Of a stretch of DNA of 64,000 bases, positions 1 to 63,735 are shown piece after piece. The stretch lies in assembly GCA_018857735.1 (NCBI GenBank), contig JABMCL010000596.1:1-64000 (forward strand). Reading direction: 5' to 3'. Under the pieces are notes generated by a model that was given only the letters and a program-made list of their open reading frames with translations, searched no databases and had not been told where the DNA came from. Made by a program: the position numbers and the translations under genes. The DNA is from Alviniconcha marisindica (Eukaryota > Mollusca > Gastropoda > Provannidae). How positions within the stretch are numbered: the stretch's first letter is position 1; every line of letters starts with the position of its first letter.

Positions 1-544
1 ACTTTGATTTGTGTCCATATGCCAAGATAGGTAATACAATTGTATTTTGTTTACAGTTCTGTGATATGACAGTAAGGAAAAGAAAAAAGTGAGTGTGATT
101 ATTTTCTTAAGGAAAGGGGGATGTTGTGATACGAAACTGATGCTGTAGTTTCGATATGTTCATTTACGAAACTGTTTTGATTGCCTTCGTTGTCTTGTGC
201 TATGGCGCTGAATCTGACAAGTAAAGGATTGGAAACGTTTTCCTCTTGCCTCCTGTATACTTGTGAGACTGTATGCTACAACAGCCCGTAGTCAGAATGT
301 GTCTGCTATAGGATGCCCCAAAACGCTTTTTTTCTACCCTCTATCCCCTTTCCCCGGTAATTTTTGCAACTGCAACTGTAGTGGCATTTGTACTGCTTCG
401 CAATTCTAGGTTCAACTTCCATTCTTATACACAGCGTGACGCAACGACTACTCAGAAATCGACCTCTCGCGACTTCTTGCACGAAATATTACAAAGGGCA
501 TTCACTCGTGCAAACCAGCCTCACTGAACCGCCCAACAGGTCCA
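1..544. other. No gene recognised
   Basis: I see no convincing exon, RNA gene or named repeat in this stretch. A 71-codon open frame at 388-603 runs into a dispersed repeat and is not supported. Confidence 0.5.
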
Positions 545-754
545 TGGCTGGAGGTGTAGCGCAGAGTAGGCACACTTTTGTTGGGGGTACAGTGAGCACG
601 TAGGGAAGATGACGGATACCCGTAAACAAAAGGCAAAAATGGCATCAGAAATGCTGATCAAGCTCTCACTGTTGGTGGGGAACATGCAGATCGGATAGTA
701 GGTTCCCCCAGCTGGTGGTCTAGTATAAATTACAATAGGTCCATGCCTGAAGAT
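545..754 (+). repeat. Dispersed repeat, second copy at 18822-18976 (left arm)
   Basis: The segment from GTAGCGCAGAGTAGGCAC to GTAGGTTCCCC (about 550-713) recurs in direct orientation at 18822-18976. The stretch ATAGGTCCATGCCTGAAG at 735-752 recurs at 20460-20479, where it is followed by sequence that here resumes only after the SINE. Confidence 0.7.
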
Positions 755-1088
755 GAGAGCCGGTTTGGCCTAGCGGTAAGGCGGTAGGCTGGTAAGCGGA
801 AGGACCTCAGTTCGATACTGCTTCGGCTCTCCTTTCTCTTCAAAAGTTGTGGTTGTCTTGTGACTTTGTCCCTCACAACTAATGAAACATTAAAATGGCT
901 CTCATCGCTGCCCATCTTAATGCAGGTCATTCTGGTAGTGACAGTGTAGCGATAGGTATATACTCTCCCTCTTCCTCCACCTCCATGCCCCCTTCCCCCC
1001 ATTCTCTCTCCCCCCCCCCTCCCCCCCCCCCCCCACCCCCCAGTAAGCCTTATGGTTTCTGTGGACGTTAAGCACCATGTTTACTTTT
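755..1088 (+). mobile_element. tRNA-derived SINE, copy 1
   Basis: The head GAGCCGGTTTGGCCTAGCGG carries a tRNA-like A box, and GTTCGATACTG at about 812 is a B box. The body continues through a polymorphic C-rich run (1009-1041) to the 3' end GACGTTAAGCACCATGTTTACTT. It is flanked by CCTGAAGAT (746-754) and CCTGAGGAC (1089-1097), a near-perfect target duplication. Minus-strand relatives lie at 24026-24356 and 53178-53445. Confidence 0.85.
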
Positions 1089-1283
1089 CCTGAGGACCTA
1101 AAACTGTCGCAGATCGGCTCTTCTCCGCTGCTGACTTCACTCTCCCGGAGTAAGAAAACACTGTCACATTATCTTCGCCTGTTATTTCCGGAAATCGTCT
1201 ATTTTTGAACGATAGTCTCAATCTTGGGTCCTCACTGTCCCTCTTACTTAGACGTGTGATGTGGAGTCTGGACAAAATGTTTA

Positions 1284-2377
1284 TGTGAGCAAATGCTCTT
1301 TGTACACGTTTTTACAGTAATCCCGCCCCGGTTATTAGATCCATGCAATTTCATTACTTTACTGTTAGTAACCCGGAAACCGGAGCAGACGACGCTTTTG
1401 TTTTAAAGCACCGCGTGTAGCGTAACGCCACATGGCCTAATTCACACAGCCGACCGGCAATAGCCGCCAGTGCGCGCCAGTTTCAAATCTGTTTTCTCCC
1501 TTAATATTTTGACTGCTTGTTTACCTACTCCTTTTTATGCACTAAGCCATGTGTAATATAATTTGGCATCTTAGAATGTGTACACGTTTATTTAGACGCA
1601 GGATCGAGCTTAATCAGTAGCCGCCTCGCTGGGTCTGTTCTTTTTATAGCCGTCGTCTGCACGGCGCGTTCTCTGTTTAGTACTTAGTGAATAGTAGTGA
1701 ATCGTTTTGACTCGATTAAAGTAATTCTGTGTCGATCAATGCTTTGTCGTATAGTATTTTGCTTAGCTGACTCCATGTTTAGTGTTTATTTTGAATTGAA
1801 ATTAACTTATTAAGTATTGTGTATTGTAGAAGCTAAGTCGTATTCATAGACTACTTGATACCACTTTATTAGCTATGCTGCGACTAGATAACGCGTCCCA
1901 GGCGAAAGTTCGCACTGACTGTTTTAGTGCTAGTCTTTGAGTGTGTCTTGCTTCTCACACAGAACGTTGTATTGTAATCGTTATGTATCATTTTAACCGT
2001 GGAAGCGTGCACTTTAATCTGATGTAAGTTTCATTAACATTAATATTTTGTACATTGTGTTAGCTGTGATTTAGTTGTACGAATCTGTTTATAGACAGGC
2101 GCAAGCCATGCATCCAACGTTCGGTGTAAATGAAATAAGTCATGTGTGTATATTTTGTTTGCATGGTTTAAAAGGTTGTAATTTTAGCTTTCATTTAATT
2201 TTTTCATGATTTAATTAGTTTAGTTTTTGTAGAGGAAACTGTATTTGTGCGGGCCAAGGAAACACAATTGTCAGCCATTTTGTGGTCCAGAGGGCTGATT
2301 TGATTGTAGCAATAGCGTGTTTTCCTTCCGGCCCGCGCCGCTCTCTTATCTATGCGTGCGAGTAAGGATTTTGTGTG
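1284..2377 (+). repeat. LTR-like repeat, 5' part (interrupted by a LINE)
   Basis: Sequence from TGTGAGCAAATGCTC to GCGAGTAAGGATTTTGTGTG matches, inverted, the continuous copy at 46355-47577. It begins with TG and the full unit ends ...CATTACA, about 1.2 kb, which suits a solo LTR. I found no clear target duplication, so LTR identity is only probable. Confidence 0.6.
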
Positions 2378-5132
2378 CAGTAGCTCGGCAGTTACAGACC
2401 CATCTCGTACGGGAGAGCAGTAGGGAGGAGAAAGGTCCTACTGACGTGCTTCTTTGACATCTCCCGTGCCTACGACCAGGTCTGGCACGCCAAGCTGCTA
2501 CAGAAACTCGACAAGATCGGAATTTCTAGCAACATGTACAACTACATCAGATCCTCCCTGAGCGACAGATCGATGCAGGTCAGGTGGAAGGGAGCCACGT
2601 CTACCTCCAAAGGAGTAAGTATGGGCGTTCCTCAGGGATCAGTGATCGCCCCCCTGTTGTTCAACATCATGGTCCACAACGTGGACACAGCAGTGAAGGG
2701 AAAGGTAGTGCTGACCATGTACACCGACGACTTGGCGATATGGACGGACACCCACATCAGACGTCTCCACACAAACAGCTCGTGTGTGAAACACAGCATG
2801 AAACTGTTCCAGGAAGCTGTGGACAGGGTGGTCCATTTTATGTAAATAAATGGATTCGCTCTCTTCCCAGAAAACGGTGTTCGTCCCATTCCACACCAAC
2901 ACCTCTCAGAACACGGAGGTGCACATCAGGGTGAACGGGCAGAGCATCTTTGCATCGAAAGAAGTCAAGTACCTGGGTGTACACTTCACTCGCTGGGGGC
3001 GTACGAACCAGCAGGTAGCGCACAATGCGCGGTACACCTCCCTAGCCCTCAACGTGATCAAAGTGCTATCTGCTCAGCCCTGGGCCAACACCCCCAAGAT
3101 CCTCGTGAACGTGGTGCGGGCCCTGGTGCGCTCACGCCTGTCGTACGGACTGGAGGCCATGCCCCACCTCTCGTAAACGGGCTTAGCCCGTCTCACCGCC
3201 ATAGAGGTGCGCGGTCTGCGACTGGCCCTCGGGCTGCCGCAGTGCCTGGTGTACAGAGAGGCCGGGCTCCTCCCGTTCCGCCGCCACATCCAGCTCATCT
3301 GTAGTAAGGTATATTTTTAGATGCCAGACTGTCGACAACTCCACCGTCGACGAGATAACTGCTACCTTCTGAAACCCTTCCCACTCCAGTCCTACTCCTC
3401 CATCTGTGACCTGGTCTGCGACCTGGTCCGGAGCGCGGGACTGGATGGTGTGAGGTGGCGACGAGGCCGATGCGTCCCTATCCACCTTGGCTCCTGGAAC
3501 GAGCGCACGCTGAGGTGGTCATGGAAGGGCTGAAGAAGGACCAGAATCCACTCGTTCTAGCAGTCATAGCTAGGCTGTGCCTGGAAGAAAAGTACCAACA
3601 CTACCTGAAGATCTTCACTGATGATTCTGTGATGGAGGATGGTGCAGCTGGAGCTGCCTTTGTGATCCCAGAGTTCAAAACCTCACACACTCCTATTCAC
3701 TACCCGCAGTGTCGGTCTTCACCCGCTGAGGTGCTGGCTATCTCGATGACCCTGCAACACATCAGCGCGATACCAGTCACTCCCTTCGCCATTGTTATCT
3801 GCAGCGACTCCAAGGCGGCGCTGGCAGCCATCAAGTCCGACTCCCAAAACGCACTGGAGGATCTTGTGCGTGAGATCGCGACAACTACCCATCAGCTGAT
3901 CACCCGCGGTACGGAAGTTCGTTTTCAGTGGGTACCAGCGCACGTCTGCCTCTCTGGAAACGAGAAGGCGGATAGAGCAGCAAAAAGAGGAGCTAAGGGT
4001 ATTGACTCCTCGACAGTGACGATGAAAATCGGCCTGGCCGACGTATATGCGGAGCTAACCAAGCAGGCGTGGAAGCAGTGGGAGAAGGAGTTCCATTCAA
4101 GGGCCGCGGCCAAGGAGTGGGACGTACGATACCTCTCCCCCTTGCAGGGCAGGAGCCTTCTTCCCTGGAGTGCCGACCTACATAGCTCGCATCATGCATT
4201 ATCTGCAAGTGGGCGTCTGGAGATGCATGTGCGTACCGACGAAGTGTGAGTGTGGGATGAGCGTCTCGTTTCACCACGTGATGTTCTCCTGCGTTTCATG
4301 CTCAGACCACTTCCAGCCTTTGACTGGGAAACTACGCAGCGTGGGACTGCCCCTGTGTACAAAAAGCCTGGCAGTGTGCGGCCAGCGTGAAGGGTGGAGC
4401 CTCTTACAGGCTACAGTCAAACTGGTCTACACCTGTCCACTGGCAGCCTACCTGTAGTATGCGGGACTACCGGCTACGTTCAACGTTTTCCCGCATCTCG
4501 GGTTAATCCCGGCGGCGGAGGAAGAGACGAAGGTCTCCGTGTTTCCAGCACCCAGTTCTAGTCTGCTGGACCTGATTTCAGCGACCGCCACAAGTGTATG
4601 CTTGCATACCCAAGTATTTTTAGCCGCCTGACTACAGGCCACGATTTTACTACAAGTGTATTTAAACTACTTCAACGTTTTTAACTGTAAATACTGGGTG
4701 TTCCGATTGTATATATTACATGTTGCGCAGCCCGCCGACATAACTTTGCAAGTTAAAAAAAAATCTGCAGCCCAGTTTTTAACTGTAAATAGCGGACGAC
4801 GATTTTTTAACCGGACCCCTAGCGTGCTGCTCAGTTCTACGAGAGAACGCCCCAGTACAGCCAAGACGACCCAGCACCCTGACCCAGTATTGATCCGCAG
4901 GTGGACCCATCTCATCTCTCCCCTCACCCCTCATCCCCCCTTAGTTCCAGCGGCTTCATATCCCGATCCAAATATTGATCCGCAAGTGGACCAAGCTTAC
5001 TTTGCTTCCCTCCCCCCCTTCTTCCCCATGGTTTTAACTATGATATATCCAAAACAAGCTTACTTTATAGATTGTCCCTAATATGCCTTTAGCATCTGAG
5101 GACATTAAACAAAATGAACGAAGAAACGAACA
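2378..5132 (+). mobile_element. 5'-truncated non-LTR retrotransposon with RT and RNase H
   Basis: The element starts inside the reverse transcriptase and is bounded by GATTTTGTGTG at 2367-2377 and 5133-5143, an 11-bp target duplication. RT motifs visible across frames are FDISRAYDQVWH, GVPQGSVIAPLL and the catalytic MYTDDLAIW (YTDD in place of the usual F/YADD). The frame is broken near 2845 and again near 3175. An RNase H domain follows (about 3600-4000), with FTDDSVMEDG, SDSKAALAAI and WVPAHVCLSGNEKAD. The presence of RNase H suggests the I-type superfamily. The 3' end is not a simple poly-A but ends in AACGAAGAAACGAACA. The copy is dead. Confidence 0.88.
3455..4249 (+). pseudogene. RNase H and C-terminal region of the truncated LINE
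   Basis: A 264-codon open stretch. RNase HI acidic residues are visible: D in FTDDS, E in SSPAEVLAI, D in CSDSKAAL and the final D in NEKADRAAKRG, so the domain looks intact within a broken element. RNase H would remove the RNA strand during target-primed reverse transcription. It lies downstream of the RT fragments in the same element and has no host function. Confidence 0.82.
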
Positions 5133-5143
5133 GATTTTGTGTG

Positions 5144-5249
5144 TGCTGAAAATTGTCTGCTGCTGTGAGAATAAATCCTGATTGCCTGCTGTGGTCTCCG
5201 TTTTTGACTTACTCCGCTGCCTGTCCTTCTACCACTCCACTCCATTACA
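5144..5249 (+). repeat. LTR-like repeat, 3' part
   Basis: TGCTGAAAATTGTCTGCTGC through CCACTCCATTACA resumes exactly where the 5' part stopped at 2377, as shown by the uninterrupted copy on the minus strand (46355-46480). It contains AATAAA at about 5170, a possible polyadenylation signal. Confidence 0.65.
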
Positions 5250-5474
5250 TATACAAATTATATCAATCCCAGTGATGTTATTTTAAAAGGAGCATTTGTA
5301 TAACGATCACCATAAAACGACATTCTTTAACAAAAACGGAACAACTATCCAAGTTAGAAAGGTACAATGGCTGCACCGACTCTTTTTTCCCCTTTCAACT
5401 TTGCTTTGGAAACTGACGAAACTCGACACTGATGATAGTTGTGTCGTGGTTTTTCTTCATTAATTGTTTATGAT

Positions 5475-5600
5475 GTAATTGTTGGAGAAGTCAAGCTTCA
5501 AGTTTTAATGCTTCAAATGTTTCGTTCGCATTTGTTGTTGTTGCAAAAGCCACATTGCCGATAATGCACTATGGCTTTGTGATGCACGTTTGTAGCTTTC
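5475..5600 (+). repeat. Dispersed repeat shared with 59795-60020 (-) and 61370-61600 (+)
   Basis: GTTGGAGAAGTCAAGCTT, GCAAAAGCCACATTGCCGATAATGCA and TGTGATGCACGTTTG occur in the same order in all three copies. Each copy borders a TG or CA array. Confidence 0.75.
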
Positions 5601-5648
5601 TTTTGCTAGAGTTCCTCCTTCTGGGTGTCTCTTTTGTTAATGCATCGC

Positions 5649-5667
5649 ACGCGCGCGCGCGCGCGCG

Positions 5668-5730
<63 letters not shown>

Positions 5731-5772
5731 CGTGTGTACATGCGATTGTGTGTGTGTGTGTGTGTGTGTGAG

Positions 5773-5833
<61 letters not shown>

Positions 5834-5840
5834 TGTGTGT
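5649..5840 (+). repeat. Compound GC / TG / GA microsatellite
   Basis: (CG)n then (TG)n (5670-5768) then (GA)n (about 5771-5831), then TG again. The long open frames here (CVCVC, RERER) are artefacts of the repeat. Confidence 0.95.
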
Positions 5841-7104
5841 ATGTGTGGTTGGGTGCAAACTTCATTGCCCTTTTTTTTCTTCCGGTGCATGTTTTTTCTG
5901 TTTTTGGTTGTTGTTGTTTTTTGTTTTGTTTTATTTTTATTTTTTAATGCCAAACAATTTTTTCCTTCTTTTCAAGTTATAACTGACGTATTCTGATACA
6001 CATAACTAAATCACAATTGACGACAGCTACACTGGCATGGGCTCTTATATTGTACGATTTTAACACCACAAAAATCAAGCAATTAAAATCAGCATTAGCG
6101 CACAGCTTCTTATTGAACCTCTGACGAACAATAACAATGTACTTTATTCATCCCAGCGGGTACGTGGTACGTAATGTACCTGTTTTGAACAATGGAGAAA
6201 CCATGTAAAGAAATCATTACATTAACACACAACTGAGTATATGGAGCTACACGTGTTTCAAAAGAAACGGCCTTGACGTGAAACTATACGAAGTAATTAC
6301 TTAGCTAAATGTAAACAAAATTTAAAGCAATCCCTACATAGGGAGAAAACACGGGAAATCAAATTATGTTTATATATCTACACAAAACTTAAAATCTGCA
6401 AAATCCTTCAACGAAATCTAACAGCACAATAAGACACGCAAAACAAAACTCAGCCAGTACTACTGACCGTAAAATGAGCTGACAATTTATGCTGGTTCTA
6501 GCAACCTGGAGGAGACTTTAATGAGGACGTCGTGCAGAGCGCACGAATCACTCGTTCCAAGTGCTTGCAAAGATTTCTCAAGTGGGCATTCTCCTCACTT
6601 AAGCTTGTTCCAACCACTGGAAGCAGTGGCTTGTATAGGACATCCGTCGTCTGGTAGTTTGGATGCAGCCTCTGTAAATGACGAATGTGCAGCTATATAG
6701 ACCTCCACATCTGAACTCCGTGACCGAAACGGAAGTTTGTTTTGTCCCAGGCATTCCTCGAGATTTCGCCATAATAATAATTAATAATATACCTAATATA
6801 AATAATGCATTACCTAGAGACTTAGTTTGGTTTAAGCGTATCTGACTGTAGTGGGTTTAACTGGTAAAAACACAAAAGATGCTGGTATCGTTGCTTCTGT
6901 GTCGCGTCGTGTACTGGATGCATGGATCATGCGTAAGAAACATTTTACCTAGCTCTATATTTTGAAATACCACATGCGAAGGAGTCCTACTGAAGTTCAC
7001 CTAAACTACAATCTACTCTTTTGCTTCTGTTGACACAGTGAAAGAATAAATAACTGTCTTAAGAGCGGCAATACAACTTCACAGAACTTCCTTTTCTTCC
7101 ACAG
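5840..7104. other. Upstream intron of the PARP14-like gene
   Basis: There is no supported exon. At 6138-6165, CAATGTACTTTATTCATCCC is typical of a minus-strand LINE 3' end (AATAAAG on the other strand), so the region may be an old LINE tail. The 7320-7450 stretch is simple ATTATC-type repeat. Confidence 0.45.
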
Positions 7105-58967
<51,863 letters not shown>

Positions 58968-58969
58968 GT

Positions 58970-58971
<2 letters not shown>

Positions 58972-59042
<71 letters not shown>
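58972..59042 (+). repeat. (GA)n array at the exon 11 donor
   Basis: About 35 GA units starting four bases after the donor GT. Confidence 0.95.
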
Positions 59043-59044
<2 letters not shown>

Positions 59045-59214
59045 ACAGTATTTATACACAAGGGTTTGAACATCTCTTTGCTTAATCAGAAGTCACACTG
59101 CTACATTATTCAAAGCAAGCAACTGCCCTTGCGTTCGAGTCGAAATGTGAAAGTGTAAAACATGAGAGACGTAACAACGGTACACAACCTTCAGCGTGCG
59201 TAGGCCTACTTGTT

Positions 59215-59745
59215 ATACAAGATACAACTTTATTAATCCATTGTTGAAATTACAAGGTCTGCCATATCCCATAAAGCGTATTATATAAAAGCTCTTCCAA
59301 ATTACAATCCATTCGCACAAACAGCTGCCTCCCATTCATTCCAAACATTTATGCCGGGGTTCTTTTTGTGCAGAAGTTTCTTGAAATTCTTCACGCTAGA
59401 GTTTACCGGCTGGTAAACCGAGAAACTTTTGTCTGCATCCAACAGTCCACAATTTAAATCTTGCACTATTTCAGGATTTACACAAACCTTTGAAACCCCT
59501 TCTGCGTGGTCTTCACTCTCTATTTTAACCGTCGGGTGAAAAAACCTGTGTACCAAGGTCAACAGTCCTCTCTCTCTCTGTGCCTGTTGCCTTGACTGAT
59601 ACAGTGAGAGACTTCTTTTGTTTGCATGCGAATGAGTTGGGACCCACTCCTTGATAATTACCAGTCTCTCTATCCTACGAATAATACAGTATATCATAAC
59701 TTTCAACAAATATATATCTGTGTGTGTGTGTGTGTAAAACATACC
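59215..59745 (-). other. Unassigned ORF with a retrotransposon-like 3' end
   Basis: A 146-codon minus-strand frame ends SSVKNFKKLLHKKNPGINVW and has RRIERLVIIKEWVPTHSH. Downstream, minus-strand CAATGGATTAATAAAGTTGTATCTTG looks like a LINE polyadenylation tail. I do not recognise the protein. Confidence 0.35.
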
Positions 59746-59794
59746 AAATCACACGTGGCACCAAAGAATACACACACACGCGCGCGCGTGCACG

Positions 59795-60025
59795 CGCACA
59801 CACATGAGCTTCGTGCGACATACTTTCGCGCTATAAGAAAGCAGCTATCAGCGTTCTTATACCTCACCCAAGAGTCAAAAACACTATACCATGGTCAGAC
59901 GTCAGGACTGCTGCAAACATGCATCACAGATGCCGTTATTGCATTGTCGACAATGTAGCTTTTGCAAAGGAAAACACCAACGAAACTTCTGAAACCATCA
60001 AAACTTGAAGCTTGGGATTGCGTCA
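59795..60025 (-). repeat. Dispersed repeat, inverted copy
   Basis: The reverse complement of the 61370-61600 repeat: GAGCTTCGTGCGACATACTTTCGCGC to GCATTGTCGACAATGTAGCTTTTGCAAAGG. Confidence 0.82.
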
Positions 60026-60904
60026 CGAGCAGTTAAAAAGAAAAACAGCATTATCATCAACAGTAGGAGAAATCAGTTTCCAAAGGAAAATTAGACGAAA
60101 ACAAACAAAAAACGCTTAAGTCTTGGAGCAGTTTTCGTTTCTGCAAGGTTCGACGACGGAAGAGTAAAACAAACAAAAAAGGGGGAAAAAGAGTTATATT
60201 TTATGTATAATATCTTGACTTGGGCAAAGGGGGTAGGTGTCAGGCATAGGTACCTGAGTAATTTTTCGATTGATTGTTTTATTTTACTATAGGCTGTGAT
60301 TCGAAATGATGTGTGCTTGAAGGTGAATGCTATTTCAACAAAGTTTACTGTTTTTATGGGAATTTGCACAACGGAAGATGGCCTATACTCTTCAGCTGAC
60401 ATATAACACCCCAACAAACGTATAAATTATGTGTTACAGAGAAATAGCGAAAATCTTTGAAGACTAATATTTAAAAACAGCAACGAAAACGTTGTATTAT
60501 GATGCACACAAAAGCAAACCCAAATACGATACATCGCAAGTACACTGCCATGCATGAACAATATTCACATGCGTACGCCCACCTCACGCAAATACCCATG
60601 GGTGCAACACAGACTCATGCACTCACATCGCATGTACATTCGGCTGTGGAATCAGGGAGCACAGACTACGGGGAGGTACCCGAAGTAGGTCCTTTACAAT
60701 CCCACTATACGTCCAGATTGCCCAGGCTCACTTAAAGTTATGCACAGTAGATAGCGGGCAAATTCCCAGAAAAAAACCCAGTAAACTATAGTGACAGTGT
60801 ATTTAGATTCAAGTACATGTCATTTTGAATCGCATCCTATAGTAAAACAAACGAATCAAAAGAAATATTATGCAGGTGGGGCAAATTCTCACAAAAACAG
60901 GAAA

Positions 60905-61207
60905 CTATTGTTTGAATGCATTCCCACCCCAGCAAGTCACTCCAAAAGTTAAAACCCTGCTAGTAGTAGCTGTAAATATTTCTGCGCGGACATCACAGAA
61001 CTTCAGTTTTCTCAAAGAATATAACTTGCTGTGAAATGTTTTATTTACTGCATCGACGTGGCATTTCCAAGACAGATTTCCATCGAACATTATTGCTAGG
61101 TACTTACACATCTTTACTCTTTCAACAGTTTCTCTTTTAATTTCACTCCCACTATATTCCCTTTGATTCCTTCTAATATCATTAATCATTTCCTTCGTCT
61201 CTCCCAC
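60905..61207 (-). mobile_element. LINE ORF2 remnant (post-RT region)
   Basis: Minus strand encodes ETVERVKMCKYLAIMFDGNL, SWKCHVDAVNKTFHSKLYSL and RKLKFCDVRAEIFTATTSRV, the YLG-type region that follows the RT catalytic box in many LINEs. No RT box is retained upstream. Confidence 0.72.
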
Positions 61208-61369
61208 ATAATTATAGGTGGAGGTAAATGTATATCGTATTCTGTGAATATTAATTTTCCATGAATTTAAACGGATCTAGTATACAGTCCAATACGCTTA
61301 AGTCGAACGTGCTGGGAAATGTAATTCCTTCGAGTTATCGGTTGTTGTTTTTACTTATCCGCCGACTGC

Positions 61370-61678
61370 TCGTGGCGCAATCGTTGGAGCAGTCAAGCTT
61401 TAATTTTTAATGGATTCAAAAGTTTCATTCGTGTTTTCCTTTGCAAAAGCTACATTGTCGATAATGCAATAACCGCATCTGTGATGCACGTTTGGAGCAG
61501 TCTTGCCGTGGTAGAGTTTTTTTGACTCTTGCGTGTGAGCGCTTTTCCCGGCGTGTAATTCTGATAGCGCGCACGTCGCACGAAGCTCACGTGTGTGTGT
61601 TCTATGGTGCCGCATGTGATTTGGTATCAGTTATACACACTGTATCAATCGGAGATCACCTCCATCCGTCCTCGCGCA

Positions 61679-61725
<47 letters not shown>
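61370..61725 (+). repeat. Dispersed repeat and TG array
   Basis: GTTGGAGCAGTCAAGCTTT, GCAAAAGCTACATTGTCGATAATGCA and CGCACGTCGCACGAAGCTCA. A TG array follows at 61680-61723. Confidence 0.8.
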
Positions 61726-61729
<4 letters not shown>

Positions 61730-61961
61730 GTGCTACAATTGTATGATCTGGCATCTTTTATATACAATCTGCTGCATGACTCGGAGATCACCTCTGTCCG
61801 TACGTGTGTCTTGCACACCCTTCCTCCGTGGAACAAAACAAATAATGAACACAGAGAGAAGGAGATAGTGAGAAAAAAAAAGATTTTTTTTTCTCTCTGT
61901 GAGAATCAAAACAAACATTGCTTGCTCATGCTGGGTTGGGAGGATTCTCCATCCAGTGTTA

Positions 61962-62335
61962 GCGGAGCTGGTAGCTCAGTGGTTAGAGCGCCGAGCTCGT
62001 GATCGAAAGGTCCCTGGTTCGAGTCCCCGCAGGAGCGGCGAGATAATTTTCTGTTTTTCGTGGTCAACTTTCTGTGCTGACTCTTATTTCGGTATCCGTT
62101 CCACCTCCGTGTTACCGCAGTGGCACGTAAAAGATCCCGGCCATTCAGCCAAAAGCGCAGGTGGCTGGTTACAGCTAAACACACAGGCACCCTATACCTA
62201 TGTATCTTTGAATGATGTGACATTGTAAACTGGTGCATTGTTGCATGTGGCACCAGCCGTGTATCAACCAAATAGCTCTGTCAGTACACCAATTCGTTGC
62301 ATATTTACAAAACGCGCTATAAAATATGTAGTCAC
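61962..62335 (+). mobile_element. tRNA-derived SINE of a second family
   Basis: The head has a good A box (TAGCTCAGTGGTTAGAGCG) and B box (GGTTCGAGTCC). It continues through GCACGTAAAAGATCCCGGCC and CAGGTGGCTGGTTACAGCTAAAC to ACGCGCTATAAAATATG. The acceptor-stem halves do not pair well, and the body runs on past the tRNA-like part, so it is a SINE rather than a tRNA gene. Confidence 0.8.
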
Positions 62336-62387
62336 TCATTCCGAATCACATGCCACATGAGTGGGTGTGGTATGTGTCATACTGTGG

Positions 62388-62388
<1 letters not shown>

Positions 62389-62460
<72 letters not shown>

Positions 62461-62795
62461 CGTGAGGAGGTGTGAGTGTGTAGGTGTCTGTGTCTAATCG
62501 TATAGTAGGTGGCTGAGTGTGAAATGCTTTAGTGTTGATGTATGCATTTACCGTATATTTTGTACTTTTCTGATTGCCATGACAGTACTTATGTTTTTCT
62601 GACTGATTGTCATGACAGTACTCGTGGTTTTTGATTGTCATGTTCATATTGATGTGTGCATTTATTGTACTTGTGCTTTTATTTTATTTTTTATTTTTTA
62701 TTGTCAAGTGGATTTTGATGTTGATCATGTACAGCGCTGCGAGCTCGTGAAATTTTACGGGGTATAGCGCCATATAAGAGTTATTATTATTATGA
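62389..62795 (+). repeat. TG array and retroposon tail
   Basis: About 35 GT units (62389-62458), repeats of GATTGTCATGACAGTACT, and GCGCCATATAAGAGTTATTATTATTATG at the end. Confidence 0.65.
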
Positions 62796-63029
62796 GCACA
62801 GTGAGTCTGCTCGAGAGCAGAGAATGTTACTATTAATGGAGCTTTTATGGTCACAAAATCTTGTAGATACTGCGAAATGGAGTGAAGGCATGACGTTTTG
62901 CACACATGTACTATGATCCTAACTGAATATTTTTAGGCACAAAAACATCTTGGCACTGACCTCCTTTGGCTATAATTAGCAATACAATTAGGTCACCCTT
63001 CACGTAATGAAGCAACACCAAAACTACAG

Positions 63030-63498
63030 TTTAAAACTCATTTTTTGGTAATCAACACCAATTGCGATCTTCCACACAAGCACTATGCTCCAGGAAGACC
63101 TGTCTGGTCCATTCTAACACTTGGATTTCCTGAGACTATAACAGTATCTGTAATTAGGTCATGGAAGACACAGATTTTTAATTTGTCATCCAACCTCTCC
63201 AAAAAATTCAGAACTTTGCTGCAAGACTTGTTCTCTTGGCACCCCGTCACCACCACTCAACACCTCTCCTGGAAGAAAACTGCACTGGCTTCCCATTTCA
63301 GAACGTATTAAGTACAAAGTCGCTTGTATGTATTTCAGTGCCATAAATGGTTCTGGTCCTGCTTATCTCTCTGAACTGCTGCATGTCTACACTCCGTCTT
63401 TTAAAGCCAAACTGAAAACCTCCCTCTTCTCACAGTATTTCCATCCTACCTAATATCAGTACCCAGTTTCTGCTACAGTCAGTGTGTGTGTGTGTGTG

Positions 63499-63575
<77 letters not shown>

Positions 63576-63735
63576 GTGCGTTTTGTTTTTATTTTGTATA
63601 ATACTTTATGTAAATTGTTTTGGTAGGACTATGCTCTACATGTGTATAGAATATATTTAGGTTAATATGTGTCATGTGAGCGCTCAGGGCGTTGATAAGC
63701 GCATGGTAAATGTACATTATTATTATTATTATTAA
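63030..63735 (+). mobile_element. CR1/L2-like LINE, 3' fragment
   Basis: LHWLPISERIKYKVACMYFS and INGSGPAYLSELLHVYTPSF, then KAKLKTSLFSQYFHPT and a stop. A TG array (63480-63572) follows, then the same 3' UTR as the 41590 copy and a (ATT)n tail. An internal deletion has removed the part between YTPS and FKAKL. Confidence 0.88.

Noticed and set aside
4656..5081. A 141-codon open frame at the 3' end of the truncated LINE
   Set aside because: It lies in the 3' UTR after the ORF2 stop, with low-complexity proline-rich content and internal short duplications.
60499..60735. Next exon of the PARP14-like gene
   Set aside because: The open frame lacks an acceptor in phase 0 and shows no final macro-domain strand.
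61976..62045. A tRNA gene
   Set aside because: A and B boxes are good, but the acceptor stem does not pair and a long SINE body follows.
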